From positions 23,017,896-23,081,895 of the forward strand of contig NC_067206.1 in the NCBI RefSeq assembly GCF_026262505.1: a stretch of 64,000 nucleotides of DNA, read 5' to 3'. The stretch's first letter is position 1. Every line of letters starts with the position of its first letter. The translations under genes and the position numbers were made by a program. Of the stretch, positions 7,155 through 14,652 are shown one piece after another. The notes beneath the pieces were generated by a model. That model saw nothing but the letters and a program-made list of their open reading frames with translations. It was not told the DNA's origin and searched no databases. Source of the DNA: Trichomonas vaginalis G3. Lineage: Eukaryota; Parabasalia; Trichomonadida; Trichomonadidae.

Positions 7155-7589
7155 AATTTCATGAATTTCCTCATATGTTTGCTACCCCGACTTTTTTCGG
7201 CCTTGCATAAAACTCTATGAAATCATGAAAAAATGACCAAATTTCATGATATAACTGTATTTTTTTGACGAAGTGAACTTTTACTCTTCGTAAAAAAAAT
7301 CCCTGAAATCATGAAAAAATGACCAAATTTCATGAATTTCCTCATATGTTTGCTACCCTAGGAAAATCGAGGATAGAGATTCCGTACGAAAATCGTAAAA
7401 AAAACTCATGAAAATCGTGAAAAATTGCGAGTAGGGGAAAAACCCTGGTCGCCTAAAACTCATGAAAATCGTAAAAAAATTGCGACCCCGACTTTTCCCG
7501 GGGTCGCCTAAAACTCATGAAAATCGTGAAAAAATGCGAGTGGGAGAAAAACCCCAGTCGCCTAAAACACATGAAAATCGTGAAAAAAA
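7155..7589 (+). repeat. external palindrome cassettes of the KilA-N2 / KilA-N-B type
   Basis: No gene. Two cassettes share the left flank AATTTCCTCATATGTTTGC with KilA-N2 of element A. The second (about 7336-7399) also shares the right flank GATTCCGTACGAAAATCGT, with a different palindrome core between. Then come three tandem 54-55-bp units at 7427-7481, 7482-7535 and 7536-7589, each a palindromic core framed by GCGA and TCGC followed by CTAAAACTCATGAAAATCGT. The three cores differ from one another, but most of their arm positions pair in each unit. Short open frames here are by-products. Confidence 0.8.
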
Positions 7590-7644
7590 CTCTATGAAAT
7601 CATATCTTTTATACAAGATAGAAAAAATAAAATTAACGCTAGTT

Positions 7645-7686
7645 TTTTTAAAATATTTTTTTTTATTTTGTATGTAAGAACAGGAA
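7645..7686 (+). promoter_or_regulatory. promoter-like A/T leader
   Basis: AAAATATTTTTTTTTATTTT, then GTATGTAAGAACAGGAA and the ATG at 7687. The same leader stands before the homologous gene in element B (reverse strand, 42787-42822) and a close variant before KilA-N2 (8353-8389). Confidence 0.5.
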
Positions 7687-8301
7687 ATGACAAGCACTGA
7701 GTTTGAAACAGTTAAAAAGATAGACAATGAGACCAAAGTGGTTAGAATAGGTGATTTAAACGTAAGATACTCAAAGAAATACAAAAAATATTCTTTGTCA
7801 GACATTTTAACACTATCTGAAGGAAAGAAAGCACACGACTGGGTTAAAAATGCTTCTACTCAGAAAATTTTGACAAAAAATCCTGAGCTTATGATATCGG
7901 TAAGATTCTATGGAACAAGAGCATATCTTATAGACAAAAGTCTTATACCAGTAGTTTTGTTATGGATTGACCCAGTTGTTGGATATAATTTCATAACATA
8001 TGGTTCATTCGATACGGAACGTTGCAGTGAAGGCTTACTTTACATCGTTCAGAAACCGAAGGACTTCAATACAAAGAGATATAAGATAGGAAGAACATTT
8101 AATATAACTCAAAGATATGACAGTATAGTCAATAGAGTTAAGGTTGCGTTTGTTAACGATATGAGAGCTGCTGAAACAGAACTACTTGAAAAGTTTGAGA
8201 AAATGTATGGTGCTCCCACGAGAGGTAAAGAAACGTTTGAAGTAGATGAGATCGACAAAGCTATAAAAGTATTTGACGAAGTTGCTGAAAAATACATGTA
8301 A
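7687..8301 (+). CDS. KilA-N-like / T5orf172 (GIY-YIG superfamily) protein
   Basis: 204-aa complete frame. The N-terminal half resembles a KilA-N domain (DVWVKNAS-like helix, then LIDKSLIPVVLLWIDPVVGY). The C-terminal half from about residue 112 carries a T5orf172/MUG113 pattern: GLLYIVQKPKDF, YKIGRTFNITQRYDS, then AETELLEKFEK. This domain pairing is common in phages and nucleocytoplasmic large DNA viruses, and the T5orf172 fold is related to GIY-YIG nucleases. Copy B at 42175-42786 is more than nine-tenths identical. No palindrome cassette is embedded in this one, unlike its KilA-N neighbours. Confidence 0.75.
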   Translation: MTSTEFETVKKIDNETKVVRIGDLNVRYSKKYKKYSLSDILTLSEGKKAHDWVKNASTQKILTKNPELMISVRFYGTRAYLIDKSLIPVVLLWIDPVVGYNFITYGSFDTERCSEGLLYIVQKPKDFNTKRYKIGRTFNITQRYDSIVNRVKVAFVNDMRAAETELLEKFEKMYGAPTRGKETFEVDEIDKAIKVFDEVAEKYM

Positions 8302-8389
8302 AGCGTTTATTTTTGGTCTTTTATACAAGATAGAAAATAGCGTTAGTTTTTATAAAATATTTTTTTTTATTTTGTATGTAAAGACAGAA

Positions 8390-9189
8390 ATGACAACAAC
8401 AGAGAACAAACACACTGCTATCGTTCATGAAGCCATAAGTGAAGAATACGAGTGGGTTCAGTATAAAAACAGTTACGTCTCATTCGTTCGGTCAAAGATG
8501 ACATGTACCAAATGCAAAGTATTTTCAATGCTCTTCGTTCTACAAAGCAAGCACATCATTGGTTTGAAAACCAACAGACAAAGAACTTTTAGAAGAATTT
8601 CCTCATATGTTTGCGACCCGCGGAAAACCGCGGGTCGAGATTCCGTACGAAAATCGTCAAAATTTGCCAAATGGTTTGAGAGGTTGGTATGTACATAGAC
8701 TTCTTGTAAATGCTGTTGCAATGTGGGCTTCACCTCGCTATGCTTGTTATATTTTCATGATGTTAGATGAAATTCATAGACAAGAACGTGAAGAGCAGAA
8801 CAAGCTTGAAGCAAAAGACAAAAACATACAGAAAAGAATACCACGTTCGGTACCAAAAGGAAAGGAAAAGAACTATAAGTATATGATTTACACTGAAGAG
8901 ATGGAAAATGAAGAAGACAGAGATATGGTTATGTTGCATTTAGTCAGAAGAAACAACAAAAGCTTTTACGACTTAGCTAAGATTTACAAATCTGACAGAA
9001 ATTGGTTCTATCGCGAAAACTTACCGATTTCAATGACACCAAATGAAGATGTTAAACAGATAGTTCAAGATACGTTACTCAAAACACTATGATATGAAAG
9101 GTTGTACAATACTTACATTCAAAGAAGATTTGCCGCTACTGAAGGAAAAAATAACAGAGTATTTTGACAACTTCAAAGAGGAAGAGTAA
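8390..9189 (+). pseudogene. KilA-N domain protein 2, broken, palindrome inside
   Basis: Counterpart of the whole gene at 41208-42056 in element B. KilA-N blocks include RGWYVHRLLVNAVAMWASPR, and a C-terminal domain of the kind that follows KilA-N in poxvirus-like proteins (KYMIYTEEMENEEDRD, SDRNWFYRENLP). It is broken about twice. In the middle of the DNA-binding domain sits the inverted repeat GACCCGCGGAAAACCGCGGG plus TC (8616-8637; 9-bp arms, 4-base loop). Its flanks are identical to an external cassette at about 7336-7399. Confidence 0.7.
8616..8637 (+). repeat. palindrome inside KilA-N2
   Basis: Nine-base-pair perfect arms around AAAA. Compared with the external cassette core at 7354-7375, two arm pairs changed on both sides so that pairing is kept, one became a G-T pair and two lost pairing. 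Confidence 0.8.
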
Positions 9190-9741
9190 ATGAACCATTT
9201 ATTTTTCAAGCTTGACACCAAAGATGGCTCATGTAGCTCTAGATGGTAAATTGTCTTGTCCGAGTCCTTCTGGCATTCCGAGTCCTTCCTTCCGACAGGA
9301 AAAGTTTTTCTTTCCGACAGGAAAAGTTTTTCTTTCCGACAGGAAGAACTCTTCCTTCCGACAGGAAAAGTTTTTCTTTCCGACAGGAAAAGTTTTTCTT
9401 TCCGACAGGAAAAATTTTTCTTTCCGACAGGAAAAATTTTTCTTGTTGTCCGTCCGTAAACCATTCAAATTTTCGAAAATTGAGAACTTTTTGGCCGACC
9501 TTCAGGAAAAATTTTTCTTTCCTTCAGGAAAAATTTTTCTTTCCTTCAGGAAAAATTTTTCTTTCCTTCAGGAAAAGTTTTTCTTTCCGACAGGAAAAGT
9601 CCTTCCTTCCAACTGGAAGAACTCTTCCTTCCGACAGGACACAAACGGATGGCTGACGTACCACCAACCGAGTCCATTCCAAAGCCAGAAGAACCGACAG
9701 CCCCAGCACCACAACAGACTAAGACTCAAACACTTACATTT
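9190..9741 (+). repeat. inserted divergent-promoter fragment with 22-bp repeats
   Basis: No working gene. In element B the ATPase and KilA-N genes are 11 bases apart; here about 550 bases lie between them. The insert begins with a piece resembling the start of the 123-aa gene at 44349 (reverse complement). It continues with more than ten 22-bp units of the type TTCCGACAGGAAAAGTTTTT, and near 9649 carries a start resembling the Pro-rich gene at 43518-44108. It is thus a copy of the intergenic region found at 44108-44349 in element B. Long open frames reading FRQEKFFF-like text are repeat artefacts. Confidence 0.75.
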
Positions 9742-10612
9742 TTACGCTTGACTTTTTACAATTTGAACTTTGTTTGCGTAGATGTGAATTCTGAAAGAAG
9801 TATGAGGGTCTTGTATGACTTTGTACTTCTCCATAGTTCATGTCTGTCAAACTTACCTGCCATGGACTCTTTCATAAGTTCCATGAAATCGTCTTCGGAC
9901 AATCCGGGGAAAAGTATGATATCAGTAAGTATTCTCTTTACATCCTTACTTAAACTCTTTGCTGTCTGTACACAAATGACAACTGAAATGTTAAAGTGTC
10001 TGAGCTTCTTAAGAATTCGACACATGTCTTGTTCTCTGTTCTTTAACAAAGGATGAGAAGCAAAGTCATCTAAGATAAGAAGACATCTGTGAGGTAAGTC
10101 TTCCAATCGTAAGATTGCAATTTCTTCGAAATGTATTCTATCTCTTTCTGTTTGTTTCTGAAGTGTTTCTTCTCTAATATTCTCTGCATTTCCTCATTTG
10201 GGTCTTTAAACTTAGAATTGACATACTCATTTATAGCATTGTACTTCAAAACTCTTCTTGGTACTTCTTTATCCAATCTAACAACTCAGAGTCTTTTATA
10301 CATACTAACTTAGACTTTTTTATAAATCTTTGAACGAATTGACGGTTTGGTCAAATTGACCCGAAGTACTACAAATGACAACTAACTCATAGAATGGGTT
10401 CTTCTCATCTAGTTCTTGTTGTTGTGCAGCCATTTTAAGATAAGTGAAAGTCTTACCCGACCCAGGCGGTGCAATTAGACCTGTTATACCATTCTGAGCA
10501 AATAAGAACTTGTCATGTATGGGTTTTATCTGAGCATTTTCCAACTTCCTCTTGTTCTTATTTAAAACATTCTCAAATTTCTTGTCAATGTCAGCAAACT
10601 TTTTTCTAACAT
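9742..10612 (-). pseudogene. A32-like packaging ATPase, broken copy
   Basis: Copy of the whole ATPase at 40321-41196 in element B, with Walker A region APPGSGKT and Walker B region LLILDDFA still readable. It is broken about three times. The protein pumps element DNA into capsids in this family. Divergent from the 148-aa gene starting at 10649, with 36 bases between the starts. Confidence 0.8.
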
Positions 10613-10648
10613 ATTTTTAGAAAAATTAAAATTTTTATCTTTTAGGAA

Positions 10649-11095
10649 ATGTCTAGCGATTTCGCTATCTATATTCGAGACAAGCTTTTCGACAGCAAAA
10701 CATCTGTCGACCATAAAATCTTACATAGTGTAAACAAGAAAGGTGAATTTGTTCTAAAGTTCTGTTTCTGGGAATATGACAAGAACCATAAAACCTTAAG
10801 CAGAGAAGTCTTAAAATTTGTCAATGACAGACTTGTTGACAGAGATGACGCCTCTTGGAGAGATGAAGTCCAACAAAACTTCTTAGAATGCAAAGAAGAC
10901 ACATGCGCTGTTCTTGAAAATGAAATAGAAGACAGAATAGAAGAGCTATTAAATGACAAAGCACTTTTACAAAAATATGGTTCTGAGAAGTTTGACATAA
11001 CTCCACCAGAGAAGAAGAAGAGAGAAAAGAAAGAAAAGAAAGTAGAAGAAGAGAAGAAAGAACCAGAGCCAGAGAAGGGGAGATATGACATGTAA
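10649..11095 (+). CDS. 148-aa acidic/Lys-rich hypothetical protein
   Basis: Complete frame beginning MSSDFAIYIRDKLFDSKTSV. The N-terminal 100 residues are mixed helix/strand with several Trp and Cys. The C-terminal 30 residues are almost only Glu, Lys and Pro. Family not recognised. The start lies 36 bases from the divergent ATPase start, an arrangement kept in element B (39839-40284, minus strand). Convergent with the 140-aa gene at 11111. Conservation of place between ATPase and helicase suggests a core function, perhaps in DNA replication or packaging; this is inference. Confidence 0.55.
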   Translation: MSSDFAIYIRDKLFDSKTSVDHKILHSVNKKGEFVLKFCFWEYDKNHKTLSREVLKFVNDRLVDRDDASWRDEVQQNFLECKEDTCAVLENEIEDRIEELLNDKALLQKYGSEKFDITPPEKKKREKKEKKVEEEKKEPEPEKGRYDM

Positions 11096-11110
11096 AAATA
11101 AAATTTTATT

Positions 11111-11533
11111 TTAGAACATTTCTGGGTCAATGTCAATGTTCTCTTCCTCTTTAGGAGCAAACACCGGCTTAGACTCTAAAATCTTTTTACCCAATTTACC
11201 TTGAACTTCAACTACTATCTTAGACTCATAATATTCATAGTCGTCTGCTTTCTTTGGTTCATAAGGTATAACAAGTTTGTATGCTTTGCCTTCTTTAAGG
11301 TTTGAAAACCTTCTGTCAAAACTTTCTTTGACTGTTAACAAACCTTCTATGTCTAAGTCTTCAAATTTCGCACCATTTTTAGTCACAATAGCAAACTTAA
11401 CTGGTTCGATGTTCCAAACTTTGTCAAATGTAGACTTTTCAAAATGGTAGAAGTAAACATTCAAATATGTGAATGGGTCTAGTTCTTCTTTGACTTCTGT
11501 CATATACTTGTTTACTGAGATGAATTTCGTCAT
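11111..11533 (-). CDS. 140-aa hypothetical protein downstream of helicase
   Basis: Complete frame beginning MTKFISVNKYMTEVKEELDP, mixed alpha/beta, ending in an acidic tail (EENIDIDPEMF). Family not recognised. It follows the SF3 helicase gene by under 40 bases on the same strand, as does its nearly identical copy in element B (39403-39822). A small protein with an acidic C-terminus beside a replicative helicase would suit a single-strand DNA-binding protein, but no signature proves that. Its promoter region has the AAAATATTTTTTTTTA motif. Confidence 0.55.
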   Translation of the reverse strand: MTKFISVNKYMTEVKEELDPFTYLNVYFYHFEKSTFDKVWNIEPVKFAIVTKNGAKFEDLDIEGLLTVKESFDRRFSNLKEGKAYKLVIPYEPKKADDYEYYESKIVVEVQGKLGKKILESKPVFAPKEEENIDIDPEMF

Positions 11534-11570
11534 CTTTTCTATCGGATAAAAAAATATTTTTTTTTAAAAT

Positions 11571-12808
11571 TTACTCAGAAAAATTTTTCTTTGTATATAC
11601 ACCATTCTGAACATCTAAAAGACTTTTGACATTTGCCAAGAATGTTCGTTTAGACGCTGTCATATAACCATATTCTTGACAATACTGTTTATACGAATCG
11701 TACAATGACCTTTCATCTAAACACTCAAAGTTAGTCTCATCTATAAACAGTTCATATACACTCTTGTTTGCTTCTAACAATGTTTGTCTCTCTTCGGTAT
11801 GTGGAATTTGTCTTGGATTGAACTTTGAAATATCTAATGTCATGAAATATGAGAACAAGTGGTTGTAAAAGTTAGGTGTCAAAGTTTCTGCTAAGTCGTC
11901 AAAATATTCTGTATCTTGCATATGAGCTTCTGACGTTCTGACAACTACATATCTTCTGTCAGAACTTTCTAACTTCATCGGAACGGCGTTGTTTGAAACC
12001 ATGATGAAATTTGCAACATTTTCACAAACTCTTTGGTCTTTATATTTTCTTTCAACAACTCCAACTTTGTCTGTTATAAGACTCTTCAAAGCATCTGAGT
12101 TTAAAACCTTTGTTGTATCTATACTTTTGAAGTTCGTTACATACTATAAGTTTCATATTCTCTATTGAAGAGTTAAATTTACCGCAGATGTTTTCTAAGT
12201 TTGTCATATTCGGGTTCGAATAGCCCTCTAACAGTTTGCATAAGATATCTGTAAAGAAAGTGTTCTTACCTGTTCCTTGTTTTCCAATTACAATGAGAGC
12301 AGTTTCATTTTTAGCACTTGGATGTTGTAAGATGTTTGCAAACCAACATAAGATATACTCATAGACTCTTTCGTTTCCATTGCATATAATTTCTTTGACA
12401 TGGTCTAACCAAGCTTCTATAACATTTTCTTTCCATTCTACTTGTTCGTATTTATATCCAGTGAAGATAGAATAGAAGTTTGGAGATGGTGTATAGAACT
12501 TTATACCACGAAACTGAAAAATCTTCTAACTTTGACAATAAGATATCCCAAGCATCTAACATCTTCATACCAACTTGTACGACTTTTATTTTCTTAAGTT
12601 TCTGTTTACATTCTTGTTCTGAAACTATTGTCGCTTTAGGTTTGTTAAAGACTACATCCCATTCTTTCATGACATAACATTCTGGGGCAGAGTCGACATA
12701 AATGACTAAACGTTTCAAATTCTCGACTGCTTTGTTATAGTCTCGAAATGGACACATATTTCTGAAGGCTTGGAAGTCATAAAAATCTGAAACGTCTATT
12801 CTGTACAT
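11571..12808 (-). pseudogene. SF3 helicase (D5-like), broken copy
   Basis: Counterpart of the whole gene at 38130-39365 in element B, broken about twice. The conserved helicase motifs are described there. The A+T-rich leader AAAAATATTTTTTTTTATTT lies upstream of its start on the minus strand. Confidence 0.8.
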
Positions 12809-12839
12809 TTTTTTATAAAAATAAAAAAAAATATTTTTT

Positions 12840-13626
12840 TTATTCTTGAGCTATTTGTTGCATTTGTTGTTCTTGAGCTATTTGTTGTTGAAGTTGTTCT
12901 TGTAGTACAATACTTTCACCAGTTGCATCTTCCAATTCGAAACTTTCTGCCGTCATTGACAAATACATAGGACATAAAAGTTTTACAGGAACAAAGTTTG
13001 CGTCAACTAAGGTTAAGTTTATGTTTGCTAAAGTGTTTGAGTTTACTAAAGCTGAAAACTCTGCATTCGAATGAACAATAGGCAAACCAGCAGAGAAAGT
13101 GTTGTTTATACGCATGAGTATCTTTTGGTCATAGTAGTTTCTGTCGACATTCGAATAGCACTTTGAACCTAAGTTTGAAACAATATATAAAATAGGTGTA
13201 CTTAAAGTCAATGGAACAGACATTCCTTGTATGACACCTTTTCCTGTTATAGGAAACTGTTGGTAGTAAAAACCAGATATAAGTTTTGTATTATAGCTCA
13301 TATCGTTTATACTAAACTCAGTCGGACATCCAAACATAATGAAACCTGCTCTAGTTGCAGCACATGTTACATCCGTCCTTAAAGTATTAAATAAGTCAAC
13401 AAAACCTGTTGGTGGTATATCTGAGTAAGTATCTTCAAAGGAGTATTTTTTACCATTCACAACAACAAAGTCTTCTGGTGTCAAAGAGCAAAAAGGCTTT
13501 AGTCGTCATCGTGTTTAAGGTCAGTTTACAATATCGTCCTTGAGGACTTTGTAAGTTTGTTGTTATAGAATTATATGACTCAGGGTTTTTAGTCGTAATA
13601 GTATAAACCACTATGTCTTCTGCCAT
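12840..13626 (-). pseudogene. penton-like minor capsid protein, broken copy
   Basis: About 260 codons on the minus strand, beta-rich, starting MAEDIVVYTITTKNPESYNS and ending in a Gln-rich tail (QQQIAQEQQMQQIAQE). Size, beta content and position between the capsid cluster and the helicase match the single-jelly-roll minor capsid (penton) of Polintons. The specific fold is inferred, not shown. Broken about once. Copy B is at 37272-38098, where the Gln-rich tail is longer. Confidence 0.6.
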
Positions 13627-13632
13627 TTTTAC

Positions 13633-14214
13633 TTAGCAAGTAAATTTTAATGAAATGTTGTGGTCGTCAAATATTTTTATGACGTCTGGGAAACTATATT
13701 TTAAGTTCAAGGTTTCACCTCCTTTCATAACGTATATCTTGTCAATGACATTATATGAAACACCACAGCAAGCAATGTCAGGTTCTATTTCTTTGATGTT
13801 TATATCGTCTGCCTCTGTCAAAAGTTTCAATAGTTCTTTCAAAATTTCATGAGGTGCGATGACATATGAGTTCACTTTTACAGGGTTGTGCTCAACCAAG
13901 TTTAACATTATACCCAAAGCCTGACAAATCTTCTCCTGAGTTTTAAGCTTATCTTTCAGTTGCATGTAGTCATTTCGAATATCTGCAACAGAACTTAAGT
14001 CTCTGCTAACTTCAGGATATGTTGGTTGTTCTTTTACAGGAACTATTGTTATACCATCTTCGTCTTCGTATGGTTTCCCCACTTCAACATCTCTTTCTTT
14101 GACATTGACAACAACACTTTGACTGTTTGTTTGAGTTGGTGAATTTAACTTCACGTCTGCCACCGCCATTAAACCTTTTGAAACACTTACGCTTCTATTT
14201 TTCGGAAATGACAT
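13633..14214 (-). CDS. 193-aa conserved element protein of the capsid cluster
   Basis: Complete frame when started at MSFPKNRSVSVSKGL; a longer upstream extension exists, but this start is preferred. It has only 18 bases to the divergent gene at 14233, and the leader TAAAATG recurs in copies B and C. The protein has a Ser/Thr-rich N-terminus, a predicted helix around residues 85-105 (DLSSVADIRNDYMQLKDKLK) and a mixed C-terminal domain with CCGVSYNVIDKIYVMKGGE. Family not recognised. It lies next to the penton gene on the same strand with a 6-base gap. A structural or assembly role is inferred from position. Confidence 0.55.
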   Translation of the reverse strand: MSFPKNRSVSVSKGLMAVADVKLNSPTQTNSQSVVVNVKERDVEVGKPYEDEDGITIVPVKEQPTYPEVSRDLSSVADIRNDYMQLKDKLKTQEKICQALGIMLNLVEHNPVKVNSYVIAPHEILKELLKLLTEADDINIKEIEPDIACCGVSYNVIDKIYVMKGGETLNLKYSFPDVIKIFDDHNISLKFTC

Positions 14215-14232
14215 TTTACTTAGAATAAAAAG

Positions 14233-14652
14233 ATGGACGTATTTGAGTATCTCTTCGAATTGAAGCAAAACAAAGTTTACACACACAAACAATACAAGTT
14301 CATTGACAGAATAGTTCTTTATACAAACAATGGAAAATGTTATAGAATAGCAGTCTTTGCTGAACCAAAATATTTTCATAAAGCAAAGAAAGTTGGTATA
14401 ACCGAGATGGTGAAAGTTCTTGAAGCAGACAAAAATATAACAACAAAACTTACAGATATTTCTAAAGGAAAGTTTTTAATACAATACTATGTTAAGACTG
14501 GCGTACTGTCAATATTTGACGGAGAGAAGTCAGTTCAAGAACAACTTACTGACCTGCTGCCAAAATCTGCTCGATGGAAGCTGTCGTTATACCAATCTGA
14601 GGAGCCCCAGCAGGTTTCATCGAACGAATCTTCAAAAGAGCATCTTCCGTGA
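14233..14652 (+). CDS. 139-aa protein overlapping the capsid gene antisense
   Basis: Complete frame beginning MDVFEYLFELKQNKVYTHKQ, mixed alpha/beta, Lys-rich. Family not recognised. Its last 107 bases overlap, on the opposite strand, the 3' end of the major capsid gene at 14546-16156, so the C-terminal 35 residues are antisense capsid text. The start is only 18 bases from the divergent start at 14214. The same arrangement occurs in copies B (35997-36417) and C (46479-46897), where the frames are broken. The first 100 codons look like normal coding sequence; the tail may be drift past an older stop. Confidence 0.5.
   Translation: MDVFEYLFELKQNKVYTHKQYKFIDRIVLYTNNGKCYRIAVFAEPKYFHKAKKVGITEMVKVLEADKNITTKLTDISKGKFLIQYYVKTGVLSIFDGEKSVQEQLTDLLPKSARWKLSLYQSEEPQQVSSNESSKEHLP

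Noticed and set aside
7427-7589. CRISPR-like look of spaced repeats
   Set aside because: Only three units, the constant part is A+T-rich, the variable part is palindromic and not spacer-like, and the host is a eukaryote with no cas genes nearby.
7462-7805. Frames on both strands across the cassette array
   Set aside because: Repeat-driven; one is the antisense of the T5orf172 gene start.
9212-9712. Overlapping long frames on both strands reading FRQEKFFFPTGK-like text
   Set aside because: Six-frame openness comes from the 22-bp repeat units, which lack stops in several frames. The same happens at 44075-44386. Not genes.
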